Source: Poteriospumella lacustris
Taxonomy: Eukaryota; Sar; Chrysophyceae; Chromulinales; Dinobryaceae
Reading direction: 5' to 3'
DNA: 64,000 nt
Assembly (NCBI GenBank): GCA_008000375.1
Contig: SMOI01000053.1
Span: 19,882 to 83,881 of the forward strand
The translations under genes and the position numbers were made by a program. Positions 44,026 through 54,702 of this stretch are shown piece after piece. The notes under the pieces were generated by a model that saw only the letters and a list, made by a program, of their open reading frames with translations, ran no database searches and was not told where the DNA came from. The number at the start of each line of letters is the position of its first letter. The stretch's first letter is position 1.

Positions 44026-45546
44026 TTAGTCATCTTCATCTTCTTCGTCGAAGGTTCGTCGTTGATTGGATCGTCGCCGTCGCTGAAATCCTTCCGCTTC
44101 GTCGTCATCGTCATCGTCGTCGTCGTCGTTGTTGTCTCCGTTCGCTTCGTCGTCGGAATACAACGCGGCTGCTCTCTCGAAGCGCACAGAACGATGCGAG
44201 GAAGGATTGGCGGATGCCGCCATTCGCCGCTGGTCGCCGCCACTACCTCCTGACGGGCGGGTGGAGTGGGCTTCTCTCGTGGGTGCACTCTCCTCGTGGG
44301 CGCCGATTTCCTGATCGAGGCGATAGATGGAACGGAAATCGACGCTGTCGCTGTGCTGCCAATCGTTGGTGCCGCTGCTGTCGTCGGTGGGATTCGCGGC
44401 GGCGGCGGCGTTGGCGGCGGTGGACGATGATGCTGATACATCGTTAGGGCGGCTACGTTTCCGTTGTCGGTCGCTGCCGTCGTCGCTGTCGACACCAGTA
44501 GCACCTGACGACGACGCTGGCAACGGGAGCACCACACGATGCTTCACCGGTCGGATCATGACGGCCGTTTCGCCGGTCAAGAATCCTTGTTGTCGCCAAT
44601 CAAGGATCTGTTTCGTCGTGAACGGGCCGTACAACGAACCATCGGCACCTTGGTACTCCCACCGCGTCGTGTTCGCTTGCAGCGCCTCATAGGACGTGGT
44701 ATAGATATCATTCATTCCTCGACCAATCAATCGATCTGCAAGCTCTGTGACACGCTCAATCGCTTGTCGGTTGTGACGGGCCGTTTGACGTTGTTGTTCT
44801 GCCGCGGATATGGGTCGTTTGTGACCGGAAAGGGCATCGTCGTGTTCTGCGTCGTCGGTATCTTGCGTGGGAGCACGTCTGCGCTTGAATGAATCGCCTT
44901 TGTTTGCGTTGACTACTACTGCAATACATTTGCAAATGGTGTTAGAGCTGACGAAGAAGAAGAACACAGGGGCATTGCACCTTACCGTCCTTTCCACTGA
45001 GCCGTCGCAACGTGCGTTGCACGGTCTCACCGGGAAGCATCAACGCTACGAGACCCACTTTAAGCTCCAAAGAATTCATTTTGTCGAGATCAGATTGATT
45101 TCTCTCTTGTTCCGCAAGACGTGCAAGTCGTTTCCGTTCTGCAACAGCTGCATCGTTGATGACCTTTTCGGTAGTCGATTCATTCAATCCGGCAACCCAC
45201 GCATCAACTTCCTGCTGTTCTTTCTTGAACACAAAGTTCATATCACTGTCAATAAAACCACTTTCTCGTTCATCTTTCATATTGAATGGTGTGATCATGT
45301 CACCCCCATCGTTGAACTAGGCATACGACAGACACGAGACAGGAGTCAGTGTCAGTCAGGTTCACGTTCCCATTGCAAGCATGGGCTTACCTTTCCCCCA
45401 CCAGCATAATCTATGTCTTCTTCGCCCTCAACGTTACTCTTCGCATCGACTCGTACGACTTCTTCCTCGTCATCATCTTCCAGAAATTGATCCGCGACGG
45501 TTTGGCGGCGCGATGCCACCGCATCTTTGAATGTATGCATATTCAT
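44026..45546 (-). CDS. CD2BP2: CD2BP2/LIN1-like U5 snRNP protein (GYF domain)
   Basis: Three exons (45546-45391, 45316-44986, 44918-44026) with introns of 74 and 67 bp give 459 aa. Exon 2 begins FNDGGDMITPFNMKDERESG then FIDSDMNFVFKK, the conserved N-terminal box of CD2BP2/Lin1. LIGRGMNDIYTTSYE precedes a GYF domain (TRWEYQGADGSLYGPF, ILDWRQQGFL). Disordered Ser/Ala and acidic stretches are inserted after the GYF domain and at the C-terminus, whereas GYF is C-terminal in animals. The protein is a U5 snRNP assembly factor that binds Prp6/Dim1 and Pro-rich ligands in the nucleus. The exon 3 acceptor is a triple NAGNAG-like site (CAGTAGTAG), so one- or two-residue variants are possible. Confidence 0.88.
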
Positions 45547-46227
45547 CTTTCCTTCGTATCAGACCGCTGATTCACAGCAATATATCCACAATACAAACTA
45601 CAACTACTGCAAAACTTGACGTACTTTTGCGGCCACTATCGATGATTTAGATTTGTTTGGAGGCGACGAGACTTTCTTTCGTCTTTTCTTCTTCTTCACC
45701 CGGCGGCTTTTTGGTCGTCGTCGTCGTCGTCGTCGTCGTCGTCTCATCGTCGTCATCGCGTCGTTTCCCAGCCAAAAATGTCCGGATGCTATGTACATCT
45801 ACAGTTCAACTTACAATGCTATACTAACCTATCATCGAGAGGCCTATTCGTACATGTAGAATGGCAGTTGTTCGTTGAGGATTTGCTGCCAGTTTGGCGG
45901 GTGAGGGTGAACTGCCGCCGGCTGCCCCGATGATGATAAGATGCCTGTGAATACCATGTCACAAGAAGCCCACGCGATATCTAGGATCCAGAGATATCTC
46001 CCAACTTCCGTACATACATCGTGTATCTTGCGTCATTTGCTTTTTGCAAAAGAGTAGGAGGGTCTTGAATAATCGTTTCTTCTGTTTATTCACCGTCGTT
46101 CTACTTCAGAGGTCAAATTACTTTTTTGCTTTCGAGCCTTTTCGTTGTGATAGGAAAACGTACAATATTGGGAAACAAATGGATTCAAAAGGAGGAGAAG
46201 AGGAATTTTTCGTCACCAATCTTGACG
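45547..46227. promoter_or_regulatory. Divergent intergenic region with a CGT triplet repeat
   Basis: These 681 bp lie between the divergent CD2BP2 and PX-kinase starts. A (CGT)n microsatellite of about nine units lies near 45,716-45,746. No RNA gene or supported ORF. The in-frame sequence upstream of 46228 is treated as 5' UTR. Confidence 0.4.
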
Positions 46228-48084
46228 ATGGTGAACAATATCGTAGTGGAGGCGTTCAAAATTGTTCGTTTGGATGATGCTGGACGAGCCGATGCCAAGG
46301 TTCGTGATGATGAAGAAGAGGAAGAGGATGCCCGCTTCTTTGATGCCAAAAACAATGAAATCAGTTTGAGTTCAATCGGTGCCTCTGAGAAGGCATCCTA
46401 TGGCGAGTACAACCCAGTGGATGTTCCCAGCGGAGCGGGGCTACAATTCTTCCGGATTTCGGCCGTTGGCACAACGAGGGATTCTTCCGATAAACCTTTC
46501 AGCGTGTTCTACTTAGATGTGCGTTGCAAAGTGGCGTCGCCAAGTTCTTGGTATGTATACCGAAGGTACTCACAATTCCGCCGATTGAGTGATGCGCTAC
46601 GTAGCGAAGGCTTCTACGTACCCGTGTTGCCACCGAAGAAATTCTTGGGCACATTCGACGTCGACTTCGTCAAACAACGTATGCGAGATCTAGAGAACTG
46701 GTTGTTGCAGGTGATTGACATCCCGAACAGCTACCCCGGTTCAAAGGATCCGCAGAGTAACCCGTCTTTCCGCAAGTTTTTAACGGAGAATGCCAATCGT
46801 CCGCCAACGCCCTTGATACGAATATACCCTGAGCCTTCTACGGCATCGGAGAAGAAGTCATCGAAATCTTCCAAGGTACAACGCTTCGATTGTTTCGCTT
46901 TCACGTTCGTGTTCGGTCCGTTTCCTCATCGTTTGCGATGCGCTGCGCTGCTGATGAATTAGGTGTCGTTGGAGGACTTTGAATTGGTGAAAGTCATTGG
47001 CAAAGGTTCCTTTGGTAAAGTGACCTTGGTTCGTAAGAAGAATGATCAAAGGCTGTACGCGATGAAGGTCTTGGTCAAAAGCAACATCGTGAAACGTCGT
47101 CAAGTCGAACATACCAAAGCCGAACGTCGTATCTTAGAGAGTGTCTCCCATCCGTTCATTGCCAAGATGCATTATGCCTTCCAGACAGCCGAGAAATTGT
47201 ATTTCGTCTTGGATTATTGCGCGGGTGGTGAATTGTTTTTCCATTTGTCGCGCATGAAGAAATTCCCCGAACATGTGGCCCGTTTCTATTGCGCAGAAAT
47301 CACGTTGGCGATGGAAGCGCTGCATGCCAATGTACGTCTTGACCTCTGCCACCATCAACACCATCATCTTTCTTATCCCAACGTGTGTGTTTTATCTCCC
47401 CCCCCCCCTTCATAGAGTGTGATCTACCGCGATTTGAAGCCGGAGAACATCTTGTTGGACAACGAAGGCCACATCAAACTGGTCGACTTTGGATTGGCCA
47501 AAGAAGGTGTCAGTGAAGCGGCGGAAGGTGCTTATTCCTTTTGTGGAACGAATGAGTATTTGTCTCCGGAAGTCTTGGATCGTCAAGGTCATGGCTATGC
47601 GGTCGATTGGTGGAGTCTAGGAATGGTGACGTACGAGATGTTGACCGGGTTGCCCCCGTGGTATACCCAGGACAAGGAGAAATTGTTTGACAACCTGCGT
47701 AGTGCCCCGTTGAAGTTCCCCATGAGTGTGGCACGCACACCCGCGTTGTTCATTCAAGCGTTGTTGAATCGCAATCCGTTGAAACGACTCGGGGCCAATG
47801 GCGCCGAAGATGTGAAACGCAATGCCTTCTTCGCGACCATCGATTGGGATGCCCTCTTTGCCCGTCGTGTCCGTCCACCGTTTGAACCGTGTCGTCATGC
47901 CAACGAAGAAGATACCATGAATTTTGAACGAGAATTCACCAACATGCCACTGCATTCCGTGGACGAAGGTACGTCGCCGTTGTTGCAAGACGGTGGCGAT
48001 GGGGCCTTTTTGCATTTCACCTACGAAGAAGAATCCACCTTGGAATCACTGCGTGATTCCCTCGCAGCCTCACGTCACAAGTAG
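46228..48084 (+). CDS. PX-domain AGC kinase (SGK3-like architecture)
   Basis: Three exons (46228-46875, 46963-47331, 47416-48084), introns 87 and 84 bp, give 561 aa. The N-terminal PX domain contains SWYVYRRYSQFRRLSDALR (phosphoinositide-binding RRYSQF) and PVLPPKKFLGTFDVDFVKQR. The AGC kinase reads VIGKGSFGKVTLVRKKN, YAMKVLVKSN, FVLDYCAGGELFFHLSR, VIYRDLKPENILLD, DFGLAKEG, SFCGTNEYLSPEVL and WWSLGMVTYEMLTGLPPWY. A C-terminal hydrophobic motif, FLHFTYEEES, fits PDK1 docking and TORC2-type phosphorylation. Activation-loop residue is Ser in AYSFCGT. Endosomal PI3P recruitment is expected by analogy to SGK3. I chose the ATG at 46228; the frame is open further upstream without conserved residues. 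Confidence 0.9.
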
Positions 48085-49953
48085 ATAATACGACACGCAA
48101 GTAATCCCCCTCCCCCCATTGATATAATTGTATGTGTGTGTGTGCCTGCGTGCGTGTTTTGTTTCTTCGTCATTGCCGCCCACCCCCCTACTCCCTACCC
48201 TATCATCCCCCATCCCCCTTGCATCATCCATGTACACACGCTTGGCCCGTGGTTTTGTTCTGTCACGTCAGTTTCTGTTTTGCTTCTACACCTCATCCCC
48301 CCGTCGTTGTCCATGGATGTCGCTGTTCTTGTCGTTGTTTCCCACATATCTTCTGCCTCTGCATAGCTGTCTCTCTGTCTTTCTTCATTATCACTACATG
48401 GCACTCGACCGGAAGGGAAGCGATTCGCCGTCGCCTGTACCCGTGCATACTGCACAAGGAGGGTCCTTGTGTAGTCCCCGCGCCTGTCGGTCGTGTTGTC
48501 TTTCTCCTGATTGCGTCTTCTTCAGTCTGTCTCTTCTTCTTCGTCTTCTTCTTGCTGTCGCTTTTGTTGCCGCTATAGTCGCCGTTGTTGATATCGCTGT
48601 GCTGGTTCTCAACGTCACCTTTCGCACTTCTGCGCGTACCCGTCGTGATACACACCCCTCCCTTTCACTCCACGCACAATTGTAGCTCAGTTTTACCCAT
48701 ACCCACGTTTCTCTTTGCTTTTCTTTTTTTGTGTGCGAAAGTTGATGCAACTCCCCCACCCCCTCCCTCAACGGTCGAAATGAATTGAAAAGATGAATAC
48801 GCCGCCATGTTCAACAGGATGAACCCCCCCCCCCACACACACACACCGTGCGTGTGACTGCCAGCGGGACACAGCCCGGTGTGCATTCCTGGTGAATGGA
48901 CGTCGGCTTCGTTTCTCAACGATCCCCCGTTGCAGCAGGGTGACTTGTCATCACACAATTCCCACACTCTGCTGTGTCGCTTCTCCTCGCTTAATCCGCC
49001 TGTCAATCAACCCGACTGTGCACATATCTCCTTCCCTCCCCCCCTCTGACCGACATTTGGGGTGTGAGCATGTGAGTGTGTCTAGTTTATATTTTATTTG
49101 TGTTTGGATCGATTAGTTAGACGTCGTCGTTTAACGGTACCGTCTCTGTGTGCGGCTGGTTCTTTTCTCCAAGAAACCTACCGTGGAGGCCCATTGACAT
49201 AGTCATTGAGACGTGCGTTCCTCTCGGCATCTCACAACTGCTGTAATTGCTACGATTCTCATCTATTATATTTCTCGAATAGGTTACTGTGCAGTCTGCC
49301 CTTGTCGGTCGCTCAGTGTTGGTGCGCATGTCACTTTATTTCGTTCTCTTGGTTTGTTTTCATCAGTGTTCTGTCGATCGCAGGTGTTCGTTATTTCTTC
49401 TTCTTCTTGTGAATCACACGAAAATTCACATTCATATATATCAACGCTCGCGCATTGTGCACGGTCAAGTCTGTTATGTTGTAGGTAGAAGCGTACCCAG
49501 CTGTTTTTCTTCTTCTTCGTGTAAACCGCTTTGTTGTGGGTAGTTTCCAAGAAGTATCGCTGATTTGATGCTGTTGGCGTGTCCTAAACTTGTCTAGTTT
49601 CTGTCATGTTTACAGTATCTTGGTCTGACCAACAAAGCAACAAAGGGCTAACGAACAGTACAGCAATGATGCAGGCAGAGGAGGAGGAATGAGAGGAACG
49701 AAGACCGTTTTAATTGTGTTATTACATTCTACGATGTAATCTAAAGGTGACTCGTGTGTTCGCGATGGGGTGACACGGGGGGAGGGGGTAGGAGGAAAGA
49801 GGAGGGAGGAGGGAAATACTTGCAGAAGACGTGAGACTGATGTCGAAATGGCGAAGTCGCTATGGTGCTAACAATGGACAATGTTTTGTTGTCGTGAGAG
49901 GGAAATCTCCGGAGTGGATATTCATATTCTTCTCCTGTGTGCCTTCTTCTCCT
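48085..49953. other. Gene-less convergent region with strand-switching pyrimidine bias
   Basis: About 48,110-49,540 is strongly C/T-rich on the + strand, following the kinase transcript. From about 49,670 to 49,830 it becomes G/A-rich on the + strand, i.e. pyrimidine-rich on the transcript strand of the convergent desaturase gene. ORFs here (for example 48128-48685) are Ser/Leu/Phe/Cys-rich without domains and are not called. C-runs occur at ~48,823-48,834. Best read as two long pyrimidine-rich 3' regions meeting near 49.6 kb. Confidence 0.5.
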
Positions 49954-50709
49954 TTAATCATCCTTGTCGTTGAAAGGGATGGGAGTATCGTAGGGACGAT
50001 AGGAGCCGCACAAGTAATCCCACAGCATGATATATTGGCCGTAATTGCTCTCTGGCAATCGGTGATGTACATCATGCACCTTGACACTGTATACCCCAGG
50101 AATCACAATGTCGTATCGAGTATGGTTCAACGAGGCTAGCACACCACCAAAAATGATGAAGAAAGCGACCGCCAGAATGTGGCACGGAATCAAATAGATG
50201 GTAACCAGGTGCAAATACTCGCCAACAATGAATTCGAACGGATGCACATTGATACCATCGATATTTCCACGCGATGGGGCCTTTTGTCTGTGATGATGCT
50301 TGTGCACCCAAGGATACAAAGCACGAATGTGCAAAATGCGGTGGAACGCCATATACCAAATGTCATAGAAGACATAGAAGGCCACCAACGAACCAACAGT
50401 GTTCACCAGCGTGGCTTCTTCCCATCTCCACTTAATGGTGGGTGTGTAATAAGACACGTAAATCACATGATAAGTGAACACGATAATCAGCAATTTGTTG
50501 ATACCAATGTAGAACTGATCGATGAATTCCAACTTGTCCAAGTGCTTGCCCTTGATTGGGATCTCCTTGGCGCCAGCTTGTCCGCACAAGTAAGGAATCA
50601 AGGTATTCAGAATAGATAACCCAACCATAACCGCAGCACAAAAGCCAGGAATAAAATTCATCGTCCAGTTGGGAACTGCCCAATCCTGTAAATCAAACTG
50701 CGTCGCCAT
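49954..50709 (-). CDS. Fatty acid hydroxylase/sterol desaturase superfamily membrane enzyme
   Basis: A single exon encodes 251 aa. Several hydrophobic spans are present, and the di-iron His boxes of the superfamily are seen: HRILH (AFHRILHIRALYPW), HKHHH (YPWVHKHHHRQKAP) and HDVHHR near the C-terminus (VKVHDVHHRLPESNYGQY). It ends DYLCGSYRPYD. The family includes C4-methylsterol oxidases, C5 sterol desaturases and alkylglycerol or fatty-acid hydroxylases in the ER; sequence alone does not settle the substrate. Length fits the compact members of the family. Confidence 0.88.
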   Translation of the reverse strand: MATQFDLQDWAVPNWTMNFIPGFCAAVMVGLSILNTLIPYLCGQAGAKEIPIKGKHLDKLEFIDQFYIGINKLLIIVFTYHVIYVSYYTPTIKWRWEEATLVNTVGSLVAFYVFYDIWYMAFHRILHIRALYPWVHKHHHRQKAPSRGNIDGINVHPFEFIVGEYLHLVTIYLIPCHILAVAFFIIFGGVLASLNHTRYDIVIPGVYSVKVHDVHHRLPESNYGQYIMLWDYLCGSYRPYDTPIPFNDKDD

Positions 50710-51285
50710 TTTTCTAACAACAATACGGTTCTATTCCAATCAATGACAAATAAAAACACTGCGAAGTATCACCGTTGATCACTGTCGCGATACAATGACT
50801 ACGATGTATTTCGAATGTAAATAAATGGTAGGAGGCCCTAACTAACTAACGGTGTCAGCAGGTGGCTGGTGAAAGAAACAGCCGCCACCGAACGAGAACT
50901 GACGCGAAACATGCCTGGGGCTCTCTAGGCTTTCTCGGTATCTGGGTAGCCGATAACCTGCTCTGTAATAACTGCTGCAGCTTGGTGTCAACAAATCTGG
51001 CCGTAGTGAAGCCGGGCCTATCGTCTAAGAGCAACATCCGAGGCCCCGCTCTCGTTGTCGCATACCTCAGCATGTTCAATACTGGAGGCGCTGTGGAGCA
51101 GATCCTGCGCGATGCCAGGAATGGACACCCACTTACTTTTGGATGAATCTTTGGGCCAGAAACACAAATTCGGAATATCTGTTGACCAGCTTCGGACGAA
51201 GCGAACTAGCCCACGCTGTCTTCACACAACTCGCACGTTATTCATATTTACACTGTGCTTGCAATATATACAAAGCGAACATACT
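50710..51285. other. Intergenic, no gene seen
   Basis: These 576 bp lie between the desaturase start and the stop of the thioredoxin-fold gene, both on the minus strand. They should contain the desaturase promoter. Nothing specific is recognised. Confidence 0.4.
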
Positions 51286-51891
51286 CTACTTTTCTTCATT
51301 CATCAATTTATCCAGCAACGCATCAGTTTTTCGTCTAACGAATGATTTTCCGAGGCCCTCCAGATATCCCATGAATCCACTATTCCTTTTGACGTTCTCG
51401 TTCATTTCCTTCCCATCGATTGGCGCATCAAAGAACATGTGTCGCCTGTCTGATGTTCCGAGCTTCAGAAGATTAGAATAAGTCGTTGGGCCACAAATAG
51501 CTTGTGCTGTACGACGATTATAGAAGAATGGAAGGTTTCCTCCCTCATTTCCTCCAACCAAATCGAAAAGGGCTGCAAAATCTTGTCGTCTACCGATATT
51601 CACGCGGCGAACTTTGGTGCCAAGTTCTTGTTCAAGCTGTTTGACTAATGGTTCCATTTGCTTGCAACCTTCCACTCCATCCCCAACAAATTCAATAATA
51701 AAGCTTTGGTCTGGGTGAGGAGGAGGCTGTGGCTTCAGCTGTCGCGAGCTTGTGGCGGTACTGATTGCTTTGGGCTGGGCGGTCAAGTTCGTCTGTGATG
51801 GACCTGTTGACTGTTTCTTCCACAACTTGCCCAGCGCTACCGAGCATAGCACCAGGAGTAGAATCAGGCTTCCTCGCATTGCTGAACGCAT
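51286..51891 (-). CDS. Secreted or plastid-targeted thioredoxin-fold protein
   Basis: A single exon encodes 201 aa. The N-terminus (MRSAMRGSLILLLVLCSVAL) is a signal peptide, and a Ser/Thr/Gln-rich, acid-poor stretch of ~40 residues follows, compatible with a transit-peptide-like segment. The core is thioredoxin-like: FIIEFVGDGVEGCKQMEPLV, KVRRVNIGRRQDFAALF, NLPFFYNRRTAQAICG. Where thioredoxins have CxxC, this protein has a single Cys followed by KQM, so a two-Cys redox mechanism is not possible at that site; a second Cys lies later in AICG. It diverges from the organellar GluRS gene 239 bp away. Function unknown. Confidence 0.7.
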   Translation of the reverse strand: MRSAMRGSLILLLVLCSVALGKLWKKQSTGPSQTNLTAQPKAISTATSSRQLKPQPPPHPDQSFIIEFVGDGVEGCKQMEPLVKQLEQELGTKVRRVNIGRRQDFAALFDLVGGNEGGNLPFFYNRRTAQAICGPTTYSNLLKLGTSDRRHMFFDAPIDGKEMNENVKRNSGFMGYLEGLGKSFVRRKTDALLDKLMNEEK

Positions 51892-52130
51892 TCGCTTGTG
51901 CTGAAATCATTCGTTTGTGCATGCAATCATCATGATGCTCCCAGAAATGCAAACCGCTCAGATTTTGCGCATCCCTGTCCATCACCACAACAGCCCTTGC
52001 CTCTTCGTCGACTTCTTTCTTCATCTCTTCAACAAGGAATGCTGGCGCCATTGATGGAATCAAACTCATACTCCCTTCACTGATTGGAAGTTTGGAGTGA
52101 TTGATAGTGGGGTTGGGTTTGAAACGGAAC
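51892..52130. promoter_or_regulatory. Divergent promoter region of thioredoxin-fold gene and GluRS
   Basis: These 239 bp serve two divergent genes that both encode signal-peptide-bearing, possibly plastid-routed proteins. The antisense open frame across this area is not conserved-looking. Confidence 0.4.
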
Positions 52131-53873
52131 ATGGAATATCGTTTTCCTAAATTTCTTTGGTTGTTTCTTGTCATCATGTTTGCACGATTGAATACCGGAA
52201 GAGGGTTCCGTCTCAGACATTTTTCATCTGTAGTAAAGAAAAGTAAAGATGGTAATCAGCTGAAGATGGTTTCCAATGCAGTGGAGCCTGTGCGGGTCCG
52301 TTTCGCTCCGTCACCAACTGGTTCCTTGCACGTTGGAGGCGCTAGAACCGCTCTCTTCAATTGGCTACTTGCCAGAAAGACTAAAGGAACGTTCGTCATT
52401 AGAGTTGAAGATACTGATGAAGCCAGGTCCACTCGTGAGTCGGAAAGATCTATTCTCAATGATTTGAGATGGTTGCTGCTCGACTGGGATGAAGGACCAG
52501 AAGTAGGAGGTCCATACGGCCCTTATCGCCAATCGGAAAGAAAAGACATATACATTGCTGCGGCGGAAAAGCTAATTCAAGAAGGCAAAGCATACAGATG
52601 CTTTTGTACGGAGGAAGAACTCGAAGAAAAGAGATTGGCAGCGGAAGCAAAAGGCGAAGATCCTAAATACGATGGAACGTGGCGAGATGCTGACCCTGCT
52701 CTTGTGGAAGAGATGCTTCGAAAGGGAGCCCCATACACTGTTAGATTTCGTGTCCCTGCTGGTAAGGTCGTCTCTATTGACGACGTTGTTCGCGGTCGTG
52801 TGACGTGGGATGCGGATGCTTCACTTGGGGACTTCATCATTTTGCGTTCCAATGGAATGCCAGTCTACAACTTCTGTGTTTCTGTGGACGACGCCTTCAT
52901 GAAAATTACTCACGTTATCCGAGCAGAGGAGCATTTGACAAACACATTACGTCAAATGCTGATTTTGGAAGCCTTGGGTCACAAACCTCCAACATATGCA
53001 CATTGTTCTCTTATTCTCGGATCGGATCGTTCCAAACTATCGAAGCGCCACGGTGCAACATCAGTTCAACAGTTTAGCAAGCAAGGATTCATTCCAGCGG
53101 CCATGTTGAATTACCTTGCGAATTTGGGGTGGAATGATGGTACGCCAAAGGAAATCTACTCTCCGAAAGAGCTGATGGAGGCCTTTGATCTGAATCGTAT
53201 CATCAAATCGCCCGCCATCTTTGACATGGTCAAGCTCACGTGGATTAACCAACAACATGTTCGTGTACTTCCGTTTGACGAAATTCGCCCCATTGTACTG
53301 AAAGAGTTGTCGATCGGTGACAATGCAATATTGTCGTCGTCAGACGTTTCAGCGAATACAGATCCATCGTTTGGGGATTTCCTCAATATTGCCACGAAAA
53401 TCGCCCAGCGCGATATGGATTTGACAACTGATACAAATCGTCTTGTGGGTATTTGCTTGCAATACGACTCTCGTCAAAGTTTGGCGACCGATCCTCATGT
53501 TGAAGAAGTCTTAAATGACGCTCTGATTCCCGTTATCGAAGCATTGATTGATGACTTTTCCTCCGGTGCGATGCCGAACGGATTGGAAACAAATTTCTCT
53601 GATCTCTGGAAAGGTTATATGAAGACGCTGGGAGGCAAACTGGGATTGAAAGGGAAAGCTTTGTTTCACCCCGTTCGTTTTTGCTTGACCGGACGAATGA
53701 GTGGCCCTGATGTGGGTGATCAAATTCGGCTCATTGCCTTAGCCCAGGCGAATATCAAATCTGATTATCCTTTGGTAACCTTGAAGAGTCGTATCGATGC
53801 ACTGCGTAGCTTCTCATTGGACGAGGCAAAGAAGATCGTGGAAGAAAGCAAAGCGAAGCAGCAATCACAATAG
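52131..53873 (+). CDS. Organellar glutamyl-tRNA synthetase (class I, bacterial type)
   Basis: A single exon from the ATG at 52131 gives 580 aa. The N-terminus (FPKFLWLFLVIMFARLNTGR) is a signal peptide followed by GFRLRHFSSVVKKSK, a basic Ser-rich leader with Phe just after the likely cleavage point. The catalytic core has VRFAPSPTGSLHVGGARTAL (HIGH-like motif), FVIRVEDTDEARST, GPYRQSERKDIY and SKLSKRHGATSV (KMSKS-like). The C-terminal anticodon-binding half follows. Bacterial-type GluRS charges tRNA-Glu in plastids and mitochondria, and supplies plastid tetrapyrrole synthesis. The signal peptide argues for a plastid reached through the ER; dual targeting is possible. Confidence 0.92.
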   Translation: MEYRFPKFLWLFLVIMFARLNTGRGFRLRHFSSVVKKSKDGNQLKMVSNAVEPVRVRFAPSPTGSLHVGGARTALFNWLLARKTKGTFVIRVEDTDEARSTRESERSILNDLRWLLLDWDEGPEVGGPYGPYRQSERKDIYIAAAEKLIQEGKAYRCFCTEEELEEKRLAAEAKGEDPKYDGTWRDADPALVEEMLRKGAPYTVRFRVPAGKVVSIDDVVRGRVTWDADASLGDFIILRSNGMPVYNFCVSVDDAFMKITHVIRAEEHLTNTLRQMLILEALGHKPPTYAHCSLILGSDRSKLSKRHGATSVQQFSKQGFIPAAMLNYLANLGWNDGTPKEIYSPKELMEAFDLNRIIKSPAIFDMVKLTWINQQHVRVLPFDEIRPIVLKELSIGDNAILSSSDVSANTDPSFGDFLNIATKIAQRDMDLTTDTNRLVGICLQYDSRQSLATDPHVEEVLNDALIPVIEALIDDFSSGAMPNGLETNFSDLWKGYMKTLGGKLGLKGKALFHPVRFCLTGRMSGPDVGDQIRLIALAQANIKSDYPLVTLKSRIDALRSFSLDEAKKIVEESKAKQQSQ

Positions 53874-53979
53874 TGCTGAATGACCGATGCAACTTTAATT
53901 ACAACAAAACTTGTCTTTCATCGATCCCGTCTCAAAATTCGAATTGGCGTGGGCGTATTCTTTCTCTTTTGTCGAAACG

Positions 53980-54702
53980 TTAGTCGTTGTACTTCGATCC
54001 GTAGTTACCGTGTCGCTTCCGCATACTGCCGAATCCATCACCTTTGGATTCACTCTCCATGGAAGGATCTTCCAGATCATTCATGTTCCCACTTGAAGAT
54101 CTTCCGATTGGCTCATTCTTCTTTGAATCTTCATACAGAGAAGTTGGCATGAAATCGAAAACGTTGGCCCCTGAGAGCTTCATCTCTTCGTAGGCGCGAT
54201 TGGCTTTGGATTGGACGTTCCGAGGTCTGAATACCATGTGCAATCCACAAAGGAAAATGCTGTATACGATCGCCCATAAAATCTTATACAATGTTCCCGA
54301 AGCAATTAGAATGAATGCTGCAAGAATGAGGAACAAATACCGCTTGCCGTTGTTGTCCAAGACTAGGTCCCCAAGTCGGAATGAACCCTTGTGAATTTGC
54401 GTGAGGTAAGTGTACAAAGCGAAAATAGCGGCAGCTGACACCAAAATCATGGGTGCAAAGAGAACTTGCAGGATGAGAATACCCGCACACAGAGCGATGT
54501 AATTAGATCGGTAGTAGAGGATGTTGGTCACCAGTCTCTGCTCCAAATTCTTTGAATTAAACTGCGGAGCTTTGAAGGTTGCAAAGAATTCTCCCCAAGG
54601 ACGCATTTCCTTCCATCCTAATGTTTGAAGTTGGATGATAAATGGTTCCAGATCACTCAGCAGCTCATCTGTTCGTTGATTTCCTAGAACGTCGCGCAGC
54701 AT
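53980..54702 (-). CDS. PRA1-like (prenylated Rab acceptor) membrane protein
   Basis: A single exon from the ATG at 54702 gives 240 aa. The N-terminal cytosolic part ends with FFATFKAPQFNSKNLEQRLV and TNILYYRSNYIALCAGILIL, the typical PRA1 entry into the membrane. Hydrophobic pairs follow (LFAPMILVSAAAIFALYTYL; YLFLILAAFILIASGTLYKI; LWAIVYSIFLCGLHMVF), then HMVFRPRNVQSKANRA and a charged Ser-rich tail. PRA1/Yip3 family proteins act on prenylated Rabs in ER-Golgi-endosome membranes. It converges on GluRS with ~105 bp between stops. An upstream TTG in the frame adds three residues and is not used. Confidence 0.82.
   Translation of the reverse strand: MLRDVLGNQRTDELLSDLEPFIIQLQTLGWKEMRPWGEFFATFKAPQFNSKNLEQRLVTNILYYRSNYIALCAGILILQVLFAPMILVSAAAIFALYTYLTQIHKGSFRLGDLVLDNNGKRYLFLILAAFILIASGTLYKILWAIVYSIFLCGLHMVFRPRNVQSKANRAYEEMKLSGANVFDFMPTSLYEDSKKNEPIGRSSSGNMNDLEDPSMESESKGDGFGSMRKRHGNYGSKYND

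Noticed and set aside
45604-45859. Arg- or Phe-rich frames around the CGT microsatellite
   Set aside because: They arise from the triplet repeat and have no conserved residues.
48128-48685. Overlapping + strand open frames after the PX-AGC kinase
   Set aside because: Same CT-rich composition in several frames at once; more likely a 3' UTR than genes.
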